From positions 8,558 through 72,557 of the forward strand of contig DBGM01000023.1 in the NCBI GenBank assembly GCA_002295885.1: a stretch of DNA of 64,000 nucleotides. The letters are read 5' to 3'. Below the pieces are notes generated by a model. The model was not told the origin of the DNA, made no database searches, and worked only from the letters and a program-made list of their open reading frames with translations. The DNA is from Phycisphaerales bacterium UBA854 (GTDB lineage: Bacteria; Planctomycetota; Phycisphaerae; Phycisphaerales; SM1A02). This document shows positions 1 through 8,924 of this stretch, piece after piece (positions within the stretch are counted from its first letter, which is position 1; each line of letters opens with the position of its first letter). The position numbers were made by a program, and so were the translations under genes.

Positions 1-1
1 A

Positions 2-1240
2 TGGTTCACCGAGACCCCGGCCCAGCTGCTGGCGACCTGGGACATCGGTGCCGATCCCGATGTGCCTCCGGGCGTGCGGATCGAGGACCTGTCCACCACC
101 AACGACATCTTCGACGTATGGTTCGAGTCGGGGTCATCCTGGAATTCGGTCATGCAGCGGCGGGGATTGGGCTATCCGATCGATCTGTACCTCGAGGGTT
201 CGGATCAGCATCGCGGCTGGTTCCAGCTGTCGCTGCTGCCCGGCCTGGGCGTGACGGGAACGTCGCCGTTCCGGTCGGTGCTGACCCACGGATTCGTCAA
301 CGACCGCCAGGGTCGCAAGATGAGCAAGTCCCTCGGGAATGCGCTGAACGTCGGCGAACTCCTCGACGAGCACGGAGCCGACGTCTGCCGGTGGTGGGTG
401 AGTTCGCTCTCCTACGAGAACGACGTCCGGGCCGACGGGGAACTGTTCCAGCTCGCGGGAGAGAGCTACCGGAAGGTCCGCAACACGATGCGGTTCCTGC
501 TGGGGAATCTCGGCGACTTCGACGGTTCGACCGACGCGCGGCTGGAAGGGCTCGACGACGCCTCGCTGGATGCGTGGGTGCTGGGTGAGACCGCCGTCCT
601 GCAGGAGCGGGTGCGTGCCGCCCTGCTGGAGTACGACTTCCGCCGGGCCCATCTGGCGTTGTTCGACTTCTGCAACGACACCCTTTCCTCGGTCTACTGC
701 GTCGCCGTCAAGGATCGGCTGTACTGCGACGCTCCGGATACACCGCGGCGACGTCGGACGCAGGCCGTCCTGCACGTCATCGCCGGGACGCTCTGCCGTC
801 TGCTGGCCCCCATCCTGCCGCACACCGCGGACGAGGCGTGGCGAAGTCTGCACGGCGGAGCGGGATGCGTGCATCTCGAACGGCACCAGTCCGTCGGCAC
901 CGCGGCCCATGCGGGATGGCCGAAGGTCATGGAGCTCCGCAACGAGGTGCTCAAGGCCCTCGAGGAGGCCAAGGAGCGGGGGATCGAGAACTCGCTCGAT
1001 GCGGGAGTCGTCCTGCCGGATCCCGACGGATCCCTGGCGACCTTCGCCTCCGATCTGGCGGATCTCTTCGAAGTCTCGCGGGTGCGGATCGATCCGGATG
1101 CCGCCGCCGTGGCGGTCGAGGATCTCCGCGACCAGCCGGCGTGCGAACGCTCGTGGCGTCGGGACGACACCGTGACAGAGCGGGCCAACGGTTGCATGCT
1201 GTCGGACCGCGACTGGGATGCGGTGCAGGCCGCCGGGTGA
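2..1240 (+). CDS. ileS: isoleucyl-tRNA synthetase, C-terminal part (5' end outside window)
   Basis: This is the last 412 codons of a class I aminoacyl-tRNA synthetase that charges tRNA-Ile in the cytoplasm. The reading frame is open from base 2, so the start lies upstream. The DVWFESGSSW block is followed by the GRKMSKSLGN catalytic loop (KMSKS at 317-331), then the helical anticodon-binding domain. The C-terminus normally holds a zinc knuckle with two CxxC pairs. Here the corresponding residues read CERS and CMLS, so half the cysteines appear to be lost. A 13-bp hairpin follows about 50 bases after the stop. Identification as IleRS rather than ValRS or LeuRS rests on the WFESGSSW and KMSKSLGN context and the short C-terminus. 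Confidence 0.93.
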   Translation, partial: WFTETPAQLLATWDIGADPDVPPGVRIEDLSTTNDIFDVWFESGSSWNSVMQRRGLGYPIDLYLEGSDQHRGWFQLSLLPGLGVTGTSPFRSVLTHGFVNDRQGRKMSKSLGNALNVGELLDEHGADVCRWWVSSLSYENDVRADGELFQLAGESYRKVRNTMRFLLGNLGDFDGSTDARLEGLDDASLDAWVLGETAVLQERVRAALLEYDFRRAHLALFDFCNDTLSSVYCVAVKDRLYCDAPDTPRRRRTQAVLHVIAGTLCRLLAPILPHTADEAWRSLHGGAGCVHLERHQSVGTAAHAGWPKVMELRNEVLKALEEAKERGIENSLDAGVVLPDPDGSLATFASDLADLFEVSRVRIDPDAAAVAVEDLRDQPACERSWRRDDTVTERANGCMLSDRDWDAVQAAG

Positions 1241-1280
1241 CTCCGGCTGCGAGCCCGACCGGTCGACGGATCCGAAATCG

Positions 1281-1318
1281 AAAAAGAACACGACCCCCGG
1301 CGGATGCCGGGGGTCGTG
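1281..1318 (-). terminator. intrinsic terminator of the dockerin-like secreted protein gene
   Basis: A perfect 13-bp stem (CACGACCCCCGGC at 1289-1301 with its complement at 1306-1318) has a 4-base loop. Read on the minus strand it is followed at once by TTCTTTTTC, which fits a rho-independent terminator for the gene that stops at 1346. On the plus strand there is no T tract, but the hairpin could still protect the ileS transcript end. Confidence 0.75.
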
Positions 1319-1345
1319 CGTGATCGGATCACACGTTGGTGTGGA

Positions 1346-3748
1346 TCAGGACCATTCCTGCAGCACGAGCAGGAAGTCCAGGATGTCCACGGTGCCGTCC
1401 GTGTTGAGATCGGCGTCACCGCCGCCCTGGCCCCAGTCCGCGATGACGCGGAGCAGGTCGAGGACGTTGACCGAACCGTCGGCGTTGATGTCGCCGAAGA
1501 TCCCGTCGACGATGATGATCACATCATCGTCGTTGCTCACGGTGCCGTTGATGATGATCTCGTTGGCGTACACCTTGTAGCCATTGGTCACGAGGGTGCC
1601 GTCCACGATGAGGACGTCGCAGTAGATGGCTTCGCCATCGGCCTGCGTCTTGTTGTCGTTGTCGTGGTTGTCCACGAGGCTCGACGTGGAACTGGCGTCG
1701 ATGACCAGGCTGCCCAGCGGGTAGTTGCCCGCGACACCCTGCTTGAGTCCATCGGTGCCGTTTCCGAGGTCCGCACTCATCACTTCGATGTTCTGGACGC
1801 CGCCGGCACGGCCGGTTGCGTTCAGTTCGGCCAGGCTCATGTCGAAGTTGGCCGCGTTGTTGATGGCGAGGTCGATGTTGCCGCCGACCCGGACAGCCCA
1901 GAACTCGTGGGGCATGCTCAGGCTGGTGCCTGCTCCGGCGGTGAAGTCGCCGGTGATGTTCATGCCATCGCCGGGCTGTGTTTCACTGCCACCTCGTCCG
2001 CCCTGATCGATCGTGCCGATGATCGTTCCTTCGTTGGTGAGATTGCCAACCAGGAAGTATTCGCCGCGCAGGATGTCGATGGTGGCACCCGGTTTGTTGT
2101 ACAGGTTGCCGATCTGAATCAGATCGCCGATGCCATTCATCGTGTTGTCGTTGGTCAGGTGGTGGATGATGGTTCCCTGAGCATTCAGCGACCCGGGGTT
2201 GGAGATCCCCTCGGATGCCGATTCAATGGAGGAGTATTCGCCCATGACCGTGAAGTCACCCAGTGTCAGACTCTCTGACGTGGTGAAACTGGACGCTCTC
2301 CGCAGGATGGTGTTTCCGCTGATCGCGACGGGCGATCCCATCACTTCAAGGCCCACGCCGTGGCGCACCACGACGGAATCCATCGAGATGCCGTCGCTTG
2401 CATTGATGCGACTGGTGCCATCGACACCCGAGTAGACGGTGGCGAGGGTTGCCGTGGTGGTGTTGAACGAGCCGCACCGGGACAAGATGATGTCCTGGGT
2501 GGTGTCGGCACCGCCCGGGAGCTTGCCGCCGGAACCGTCCACGGTGAACTGGACGCATTTGCCGTTGAAGTCGAACGTCTGCGTTTCAGCACTGAACGCT
2601 TCGGACTGGGCGACGATTCGGTCGCCCTCTTCCGCGTCCGCGATAGCGTTGGCGAAGAACTCGTAGGTGGCGTTGGTTTCCAGGTTGACGTAGTTGGGGG
2701 GCACTTCGCAGTCGTCGATGATGCCGTCACCGTCGGAGTCGAGCTCGCACTCGTCCGGGGTGCCGTCGCCGTCGCAGTCCTCTGACGTGCCGTCCGCGAT
2801 GTCGCAGGTGTCCGGAATGCCGTTGCCGTTGCAGTCGTTGGACTGGCATTCGTCGGGCGTGCCGTTGCCGTCGCAGTCGCTGGACGTGCCGTCGGCGATG
2901 TCGCATTCGTCGGGAATGCCGTTGCCGTTGCAGTCGCTGGAGGTGCCGTCGGCGATGTCGTCGGCGTCATTGGTGCCGTTGTCGTTGCAGTCGAACGTCT
3001 GGCATTCGTCGGGCACGCCGTTCTCGTCGGAGTCCTGACTGGTGCCGCTGGAGATGTCGCAGCTGTCGTCGATGCCGTTGCTGTTGCAGTCCTCGAACTG
3101 CAGGCTGGCGTAGGTGACGTCGAGGGAGGCGGACAGGGTGACGGTCGCACCGGATGCGTCCTTGCCCTGGAGCAGGCCTTCGACGTGGACGGCCGTGTCG
3201 AATCCGATCACGGTCAGTCGGGCCACCCGGACCGCGTATTCCTCGCCGCAGCCGAAGCTGTAGAGATCGGAGTTGCCCTGGGCGTCGTCGGGGGTCACGA
3301 ACCAGGCGCCGTTGTTGGCGTCGATGGCGCCACCGGCGGCAAAGGCGGTGAAGTCGATGCCCTGCACGGCCAGTGCGTTGTCGGTCTGATCGAGCAGGCC
3401 GATGGTCACGAAGCTGTCGTATTCCAGGCTGGGGAAGGCCGCAAAGAGGGCGGGGTTGATGTTCGTCGAGAGGTTGCCGCCGAAGGCGTTCTGCCAGAAG
3501 CTGCCGTCGGGCGTGCAGGTGATCATCTTCTGTACGGTGGAGTCGCCGGCCATGGCGTCCAGGCGGTCGCCGGCTTCCATGATCGCGAAGATGTCGATGG
3601 TGTAGTGGTCTCCGGCGGGTCCGTTGGTGCCGGTGATGTGGTTGGTGTCGACCAGCTGGGCATTCAGACCGAGCAGGTCGGCCTGGGCACCGGTGGCCAA
3701 GAGTGTGGAGGCCGCCGCGACGGTCCACCAATTGGTATGACGTGACAT
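1346..3748 (-). CDS. secreted protein with Asp/Asn-rich calcium-type repeats and C-terminal dockerin-like domain
   Basis: Predicted 800-residue exported protein. An N-terminal signal peptide (about residues 1-23, ending TGAQA) is followed by a globular domain. Residues about 220-350 hold six to seven repeats of the type DCNGNGIPDECDIADGTSS, resembling thrombospondin type 3 calcium-binding units with paired cysteines. The middle (about 350-745) looks like a beta-solenoid rich in Asn, Gly and Thr. The last 50 residues form two EF-hand-like segments (GDINADGSVNVLDLL and DADLNTDGTVDILDFL) typical of type I dockerin. The ATG at 3748 was chosen because it begins the signal peptide and has GGGAGGGAGA upstream. 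Such dockerin tails are common in Planctomycetota without any cellulosome. The function, perhaps surface anchoring, is inferred. Confidence 0.85.
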   Translation of the reverse strand: MSRHTNWWTVAAASTLLATGAQADLLGLNAQLVDTNHITGTNGPAGDHYTIDIFAIMEAGDRLDAMAGDSTVQKMITCTPDGSFWQNAFGGNLSTNINPALFAAFPSLEYDSFVTIGLLDQTDNALAVQGIDFTAFAAGGAIDANNGAWFVTPDDAQGNSDLYSFGCGEEYAVRVARLTVIGFDTAVHVEGLLQGKDASGATVTLSASLDVTYASLQFEDCNSNGIDDSCDISSGTSQDSDENGVPDECQTFDCNDNGTNDADDIADGTSSDCNGNGIPDECDIADGTSSDCDGNGTPDECQSNDCNGNGIPDTCDIADGTSEDCDGDGTPDECELDSDGDGIIDDCEVPPNYVNLETNATYEFFANAIADAEEGDRIVAQSEAFSAETQTFDFNGKCVQFTVDGSGGKLPGGADTTQDIILSRCGSFNTTTATLATVYSGVDGTSRINASDGISMDSVVVRHGVGLEVMGSPVAISGNTILRRASSFTTSESLTLGDFTVMGEYSSIESASEGISNPGSLNAQGTIIHHLTNDNTMNGIGDLIQIGNLYNKPGATIDILRGEYFLVGNLTNEGTIIGTIDQGGRGGSETQPGDGMNITGDFTAGAGTSLSMPHEFWAVRVGGNIDLAINNAANFDMSLAELNATGRAGGVQNIEVMSADLGNGTDGLKQGVAGNYPLGSLVIDASSTSSLVDNHDNDNKTQADGEAIYCDVLIVDGTLVTNGYKVYANEIIINGTVSNDDDVIIIVDGIFGDINADGSVNVLDLLRVIADWGQGGGDADLNTDGTVDILDFLLVLQEWS

Positions 3749-3946
3749 GTGATCTTCTCCCTCCCCCGGAGTTGAATCCAAGTCCAGTGCCACGCCCGAC
3801 TTCGGATCGGCGGCACAGCCCTTCTCACATCGCAATCTAACAGTCCGCCGCGGATCCGGGGACTCAGAAGTGCGGTGATTGTCGTTGTTTTTCGGGCCAC
3901 GCACCACGAAAGAGGCCTTGGGAGCCTCCCGAAGGAGATCAGTCGC

Positions 3947-3952
3947 TAGCAT
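3947..3952 (+). promoter_or_regulatory. -10 box (TAGCAT) before the tRNA-binding-domain gene
   Basis: GCTAGCAT lies so that transcription would start near 3959, leaving a leader of about 27 bases with AAGGAGA before the GTG at 3987. It supports that start over the ATG at 3951. No clear -35 element is seen. Confidence 0.4.
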
Positions 3953-3986
3953 GGCCGCCGATCCACGAGCACCAAGGAGAATCACC

Positions 3987-4349
3987 GTGTCCGAACTGCA
4001 GTCCACGATCGATTTCGAGACCTTCACCCGGCTCGACCTTCGGGTCGCCACCATCCGCAAGGCGGAGCATCATCCGGACGCGGATCGCCTGCTGCGGTTG
4101 CAGCTGGACGACGGAACCGAGGAGGGGCGGCAGGTCTGCGCCGGCATCCGGAAGTGGATCGAGGATCCGTCCACTCTGGAAGGTTCCCAGGTGGTGATCG
4201 TGGCCAACCTCGAGCCCCGTGTGATCCGGGGAGAGCGAAGTGAGGGAATGGTGCTGGCTGCGACCGCGGCCGATGGGGAAGGCAACACCACCGATCTCGC
4301 CGTGGTGCGGATCGATCATCCGCTGCCGGCCGGTTCCCGCGTCAGTTGA
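3987..4349 (+). CDS. stand-alone tRNA-binding (EMAP/CsaA-like OB-fold) protein
   Basis: A 120-residue protein made of one OB-fold tRNA-binding domain of the kind fused to the C-terminus of MetRS (MetG C-terminal, Arc1p, CsaA). Family signatures visible are DLRVATIRKAEHHPDADRLL near the start, QVCAGIRKW, VVIVANLEPRVIRGERSEGM and the closing PAGSRV. The GTG start has AAGGAGA six bases upstream. It may act in trans as a tRNA-docking subunit for methionyl-tRNA synthetase, or as a CsaA-like chaperone. The sequence alone does not decide. It is transcribed alone between two minus-strand genes. Confidence 0.85.
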   Translation: MSELQSTIDFETFTRLDLRVATIRKAEHHPDADRLLRLQLDDGTEEGRQVCAGIRKWIEDPSTLEGSQVVIVANLEPRVIRGERSEGMVLAATAADGEGNTTDLAVVRIDHPLPAGSRVS

Positions 4350-4368
4350 ATCGGATACCGGGGTCGGA

Positions 4369-6213
4369 TCAGTCGTCGTCGGTCGCGTCCTCGTCCGATT
4401 GCGGAGTGGAGGCCGGGACGTAGTTGTTCCGCTCCATCAGCGACTCCAGAGTGAAGGAGTCCACCATCGGATTGGTTCCGTCGAGTTCGTCCATCTGGAT
4501 GAGCGATCCGAGCAGTCCGCTGGATGCCATCTGGTTGAACTCGTTCAGCGTGATCGGCGTGCGCTTGTTGAGCTGCACCACGACCAGTGCGAGGTTGTCC
4601 TCGGAGGGATAGACCTCGACGCGTTCCGTGACGTCGAGGTCCGCAAGGGAGCCGTCCTGCTGGAGTCGTGCGACTTCGTCCAGCACGGCCGAGACCACGG
4701 CCTCGTCCTCGCCGAGTCCGGGGATCACCGGAGGGGACTTGGGCATCGAGTTCTGGTTCTGGAGGAAGAACTGCACGAAGCGGGGGTCGTACTGCCGAAG
4801 GGAGGCGGCCTGCACGCGGGCGTTCCTCGCATCGGCCAGTCCGCTCAGTCCGTCATTGTGGGCCTGCATCCGGACCGCATCGATCTCGGACGTGAGTTCC
4901 TGGTAGTGGGCCAGCCGGTTGAGATCGCGAACGAGGTCCTCGCGGGCTTCGTCCACCGAGGCGGGCGGGCGGGAGGCGTCGGTCTCGATGATCCGGAAGG
5001 CGTAGAGGTCGCCCTGGCGGTCTTCGAGGACCGGACCGGCCACGTCCAACTGGACCGGGTAGAGGCCGGTGCCGCCGAACTCCTTGGCCTGCTTCACCAG
5101 ATCGACCAGTCCGATGGGGCGCTGGCCGTACTTGTCCGTGTTGGCCAGTCCGACGCCGTCCAGCGAACGCAGTCCGTTGAGCTCGGTCAGGCCATCGCTG
5201 CGGTCGACGGTCGGGGCATCGATCTCGAAGTCCGTCTGGAGCGAGGCCCCCAGGTCGTCGAAGGCCAGCCGTCGGTCGTTCCAGTCGTCGGGAAGGATGA
5301 TGAAGCCGTTGGATTCCGAGAATCCGCGGCGGGGATTGCGCAGACGGTCCGCGATGACCCGCTTGAGTTCCTTGCGACGCTGCTCGGTGAGCTCGTCGAG
5401 GAGACGGGTGCGGACGGTCGCGGGAATCTCGGCGCCGGCCTCAACCGCCGGAATGCCGGCTTCGCCTTCGTTTCGGCGCCAGTACTTCCGGAGTTCGATG
5501 TCGTTCATGGCGTCGCTGTTCTCGATCGAACTGCGAATCGTTTCCTTGGGGATCCGGATCCACTCGATGGTGGCGCGGTCCGGGAGTCGGTATCCGAAAC
5601 CGTGGTCGCCTTCGCCGGGTTCGGTCTCGCCCCAGGCGTCGAGGTGGGCCTGCAGTTCCTCCTCGGTGGGATCGATCGCGACTGCAGGAGTCTCGGCCTT
5701 CAGCGAGACGATCTGGACGTCGGCCGAGTCGAACAGGCGACGGCCTTCGAGGCGGAGTCGGCGGTCGGACATCGGACTGCTGGCGGCGAGGTGGGTGAGG
5801 TAGTTGGCGATGCCGGCCCAGTTGGCGTAGGTCTGCTGGACCACCATCGGCGGGATGCCGGTGTTGCGGCTGATGTCGATGGCGGAGTCGACCGGGATCG
5901 GGCTGGTCGCCGTGCCGCCGATCATGCCGGCCGACTTGGCCTCGTGGACCAGCAGGTACCAGAGCTCCCAGTTGTCGACAAGGCCGATGAAGGGGAGCTG
6001 GAGCCCGAGGCGATCCACCAGTTGGGCCTGATTCTGGATGTTGGTCAGTTCCGATCGGGTGATCGATTCGCCGTCGATGGTGCCGACGACGGCCCGCTGG
6101 GCCCCCATGCCCGAGAGCAGGGAGGGGATCTCGGGCATCAGGAAGATGACCATGAGACCACTCCCGAAGATCGCGAGCAGCCACTTGTTGTACTTGCGGA
6201 GGAACTTGTTCAT
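4369..6213 (-). CDS. membrane-anchored SurA/PpiD-like protein
   Basis: A 614-residue protein with one N-terminal transmembrane helix (about residues 12-33, KWLLAIFGSGLMVIFLMPEI) that places the rest outside the cytoplasm. Directly after it comes VVGTIDGESITRSELTNIQNQ, which matches the start of SurA/PpiD chaperone N-terminal domains. A long helical region follows. The C-terminus is acidic. I see no clear parvulin catalytic domain, so isomerase activity is doubtful. A periplasmic folding chaperone is the best inference. The gene starts 34 bases after rpsD and is probably co-transcribed with it. Confidence 0.6.
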   Translation of the reverse strand: MNKFLRKYNKWLLAIFGSGLMVIFLMPEIPSLLSGMGAQRAVVGTIDGESITRSELTNIQNQAQLVDRLGLQLPFIGLVDNWELWYLLVHEAKSAGMIGGTATSPIPVDSAIDISRNTGIPPMVVQQTYANWAGIANYLTHLAASSPMSDRRLRLEGRRLFDSADVQIVSLKAETPAVAIDPTEEELQAHLDAWGETEPGEGDHGFGYRLPDRATIEWIRIPKETIRSSIENSDAMNDIELRKYWRRNEGEAGIPAVEAGAEIPATVRTRLLDELTEQRRKELKRVIADRLRNPRRGFSESNGFIILPDDWNDRRLAFDDLGASLQTDFEIDAPTVDRSDGLTELNGLRSLDGVGLANTDKYGQRPIGLVDLVKQAKEFGGTGLYPVQLDVAGPVLEDRQGDLYAFRIIETDASRPPASVDEAREDLVRDLNRLAHYQELTSEIDAVRMQAHNDGLSGLADARNARVQAASLRQYDPRFVQFFLQNQNSMPKSPPVIPGLGEDEAVVSAVLDEVARLQQDGSLADLDVTERVEVYPSEDNLALVVVQLNKRTPITLNEFNQMASSGLLGSLIQMDELDGTNPMVDSFTLESLMERNNYVPASTPQSDEDATDDD

Positions 6214-6247
6214 GGATGCATCGTTCCGGCGTGCGCCGGGGCCGGGA

Positions 6248-6847
6248 TCAGCGGTAGAACTCGACGATCAGGTTGGTGTTGACGTCGAAGGGGATCTGGT
6301 CCGGAACCGGAGTGGCGATGATTCGAGCCGAAAGTTCGGAGGGATTCAGCTCGAGCCAGCTGGGGATGATGTGCCCCGCCAGTGATTCCATGTTCTCGCG
6401 GACGACCTTGTGGATGCCGTCCTTCAGCGTGATCACGTCACCGGGCTTGAGCGGGATGCTCGGCTTGTCGGCTTTCCGGCCGTTCACCAGGACGTGTCCG
6501 TGGGTCACCATCTGACGTGCGGCCCAGATGGTCCGTACGAAGCCGCTGCGGCGGATGGCGTTGTCAAGACGCGATTCCAGAAGCTGGAGGAGCAGTTCGC
6601 CCGTGTTGCCCTTGCGGCGGTTCGCCTCGTCGACGTACCGGCGGAACTGCTTCTCCATGATGTTGTAGTGGTAGCGGACCTTCTGTTTCTCGATCAGGCG
6701 GATGCCGTAGTCCTTGGGACGACGTCCCCGGTACCCGTGCATGCCCGGCGCGTTGAGCTGCCGACGGGCGGTGTGCTTGGGGATGTCGGCGATGGGAACA
6801 CCGACTCGACGGGACAGTTTCACCTTGGGACCGAGATAGCGAGCCAC
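6248..6847 (-). CDS. rpsD: 30S ribosomal protein S4
   Basis: 199 residues, the usual length of S4. It begins MARYLGPKVKLSRR and carries the S4 RNA-binding domain (SRLDNAIRRSGFVRTIWAARQMVTHGHVLVNG). S4 binds 16S rRNA early in small-subunit assembly and in many bacteria represses its own operon. It is not in the usual rpsM-rpsK-rpoA context. The downstream neighbour is the SurA/PpiD-like gene and the upstream one is purF. A good promoter (6911-6939) and a GC-rich hairpin lie in the 5' leader. Confidence 0.97.
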   Translation of the reverse strand: MARYLGPKVKLSRRVGVPIADIPKHTARRQLNAPGMHGYRGRRPKDYGIRLIEKQKVRYHYNIMEKQFRRYVDEANRRKGNTGELLLQLLESRLDNAIRRSGFVRTIWAARQMVTHGHVLVNGRKADKPSIPLKPGDVITLKDGIHKVVRENMESLAGHIIPSWLELNPSELSARIIATPVPDQIPFDVNTNLIVEFYR

Positions 6848-6874
6848 GGAAATACTCCTGCAAAATCACGACCC

Positions 6875-6894
6875 CCCGTCCTCCTCGGGACGGG
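6875..6894 (-). promoter_or_regulatory. hairpin in the rpsD 5' leader
   Basis: CCCGTCC pairs with GGACGGG around a 6-base loop, 28 bases before the rpsD start on the minus strand. S4 often autoregulates through leader structure, so this is a candidate S4-responsive element. That role is inferred from position only. Confidence 0.35.
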
Positions 6895-6910
6895 AAGGGC
6901 CAAGCGGGGT

Positions 6911-6939
6911 ATTGAATCGTTTTTTGGCCTCCAAGTCAA
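6911..6939 (-). promoter_or_regulatory. sigma70-type promoter for rpsD
   Basis: On the minus strand TTGACT (6939-6934) and TTCAAT (6916-6911) are separated by 17 bases, a near-canonical housekeeping promoter between the purF stop and rpsD. The predicted transcript starts near 6904. Confidence 0.65.
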
Positions 6940-6961
6940 GGCCAACCCGTACTGCGGAGCC

Positions 6962-8875
6962 CTAATAGGCCCGGCGATCCTCGCCCTCGCGCCAGTTCAG
7001 ATAAGCCCGGTTGAGGACCTTGTAGCCCCCTGGAGTGGGGTATCGACCGGTGAAGTACCAGTCTCCGGAATGGGCCGGCATGGCGTCCTGAAGCCCCTTG
7101 ATGTCCTGATAGACCACGTTTAGTTCACCCTTCCAGGGAACATCGTCCGGCCGGACGAGTTCGGCGACCTTCTGGCCGATCTGGGTCAGGGTGAACGGTT
7201 CGTAGATTCTGGCCACGTGGTTCACCATCTCCTCCGGCGGGAGGTCCTGCTGGGCCCGGCAGTCGTGTTCCACGGCCTCCAGCAGGTCCGACTGGCCGTG
7301 CTCCTCGAGCAGGGCGACCGCGGCCTGGAAGGCGATGAAGCGGTGGAGCTGGCTCATGTCGATTCCGTAGCAGTCGGGGTACATGATCGGAGGGGCGGAG
7401 GAGGCGACGATGATCCGTCTCGGATTCAGACGGCTGAGGATCGTGATGATCGATTCCCGGAGGGTGGTTCCCCTGACGATCGAGTCGTCGAGCACCACCA
7501 GGGTGTCTTCGGGCTGGACCACGTGGCGGGTGATGTCGTAGATGTGCATCACCAGATCGCGGCGTGCCGCATCGTGGGTGATGAACGTCCGGAGCCGCTG
7601 GTCCTTGTGTGCCACCTTCTCGGCCCGGACCCGGAAGTTCATCGCGCGACGGAACTCCTCGGGATCTGGAGTGCCTGCCTCCACGGTTTTCCAGAAGTGT
7701 TCGCCGCGGTGCGTCTTCACCTGTCGTTCCACTTCCTCGACGAGTCCGAAGAATGCGGACTCCGCGGTGTTGGGCACGTAGCTGATCACGGCGTGCTCCA
7801 CGTCGTGATCGATGGATTCGAGGATCGGACGGGCCAGGTTTCGCCCCAGCTGCTTGCGTTCCTCGTAGATGTCCGGATCGTTGCCGCGGCTGAAGTAGAT
7901 TCGCTCGAAGGTGCACTGGCGGAGTTCCACCGGTTCGGTGAAGGGCACGTGTTCGACGCGGCCGTCCCGCTTCATGACCAGCACGTGGCCGGGGGCGATG
8001 GTGCGGATGTCGTCGACCTCCGCGGCGAAGGTGCTCATCAGCGGGGGGCGTTCGGACGCCACCGCGATGACGTCGTCGTCCTCGTACCAAAACAGGGGGC
8101 GGATGCCGGCCGGATCCCGGCAGACGAAGGCATCTCCGTTGCCGAGCAGCCCGGCGAAGGCATAGCCGCCGTCCCACTGTTCGGAGGCCCGTCGCAGCAC
8201 CCGCACGATGTCCAGATCGCGCGAGATCGCGTCGGCGAGTTCCCGTCCCTCCAGGCGAAGGAACGATTCGGGTCCCATCGTCGATCGCAGGTGACGGTGC
8301 TCCAGGTCGAGGAAGTATCCGACCCGTTCGAGGATGACCTGGGTGTCCGAGTCGCCGACCGGATTGAGGCCGTATTCCAGAAGCTGCTGGAAGAGGGCTT
8401 CGGAGTTGGTCATGTTGAAGTTGCCCGCGAGCGCGAGGTTGCGGCTGGACGTGTTGTCCTTGCGCACCAGCGGGTGGCAGTTCTGGATGGAGTTCTTCGA
8501 GTGCGTCCCGTACCGCAGGTGTCCGATGTAGACGTCTCCGAGCAGTCCGCATCGGCGCTTGAGTTCGGTGGCGTCGAACGTGCGCTTGGAACGGTACACG
8601 GGTGCGAGTTCCCGGGTGACCGCATCGAAGATGCGCTCGATCGCGTTGTGCTTCGTCGATCGCAGCCGCCGCAGGTAGGGGACGCCCGGCGGCATGTCGA
8701 ACTTGACGGTCGCGATGCCTGCGCCGTCCTGCCCCCGGTTGTGCTGCTTCTCCATGAGGAGGTGGAGTCGACGCACCGCCCACGCCGCGTCGCCATGAAG
8801 TTCCTGGAGTTCGTCCAGGGACCTCTTGGGTCGAACCAGGGCAAGACCGCATTCATGGCCGATGAAGTCGCTCAT
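6962..8875 (-). CDS. purF: amidophosphoribosyltransferase, long type
   Basis: Catalyses the first committed step of purine synthesis, making phosphoribosylamine from PRPP and glutamine. The N-terminal Ntn glutaminase domain begins MSDFIGHECG, so the catalytic Cys is residue 9 and an eight-residue propeptide would have to be removed. The PRPP loop LDDSIVRGTTLRES lies near residue 460. At 637 residues it is well above the roughly 500 of E. coli PurF and resembles the long variant known from Bacteroidetes (LLMEKQHNRGQDGAG block). It follows the MBL-rhodanese gene by 49 bases on the same strand. Confidence 0.88.
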   Translation of the reverse strand: MSDFIGHECGLALVRPKRSLDELQELHGDAAWAVRRLHLLMEKQHNRGQDGAGIATVKFDMPPGVPYLRRLRSTKHNAIERIFDAVTRELAPVYRSKRTFDATELKRRCGLLGDVYIGHLRYGTHSKNSIQNCHPLVRKDNTSSRNLALAGNFNMTNSEALFQQLLEYGLNPVGDSDTQVILERVGYFLDLEHRHLRSTMGPESFLRLEGRELADAISRDLDIVRVLRRASEQWDGGYAFAGLLGNGDAFVCRDPAGIRPLFWYEDDDVIAVASERPPLMSTFAAEVDDIRTIAPGHVLVMKRDGRVEHVPFTEPVELRQCTFERIYFSRGNDPDIYEERKQLGRNLARPILESIDHDVEHAVISYVPNTAESAFFGLVEEVERQVKTHRGEHFWKTVEAGTPDPEEFRRAMNFRVRAEKVAHKDQRLRTFITHDAARRDLVMHIYDITRHVVQPEDTLVVLDDSIVRGTTLRESIITILSRLNPRRIIVASSAPPIMYPDCYGIDMSQLHRFIAFQAAVALLEEHGQSDLLEAVEHDCRAQQDLPPEEMVNHVARIYEPFTLTQIGQKVAELVRPDDVPWKGELNVVYQDIKGLQDAMPAHSGDWYFTGRYPTPGGYKVLNRAYLNWREGEDRRAY

Positions 8876-8924
8876 GAGGCTGGACAGGGTACCCGTCCCC
8901 GGCCGATTGAGGAAACCGGACGGA

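Noticed and set aside
2690..3090. Tandem-repeat DNA in the dockerin-like gene considered as a CRISPR or minisatellite
   Set aside because: The period follows codons for the DCNGNGIPDEC protein repeats and there are no spacers.
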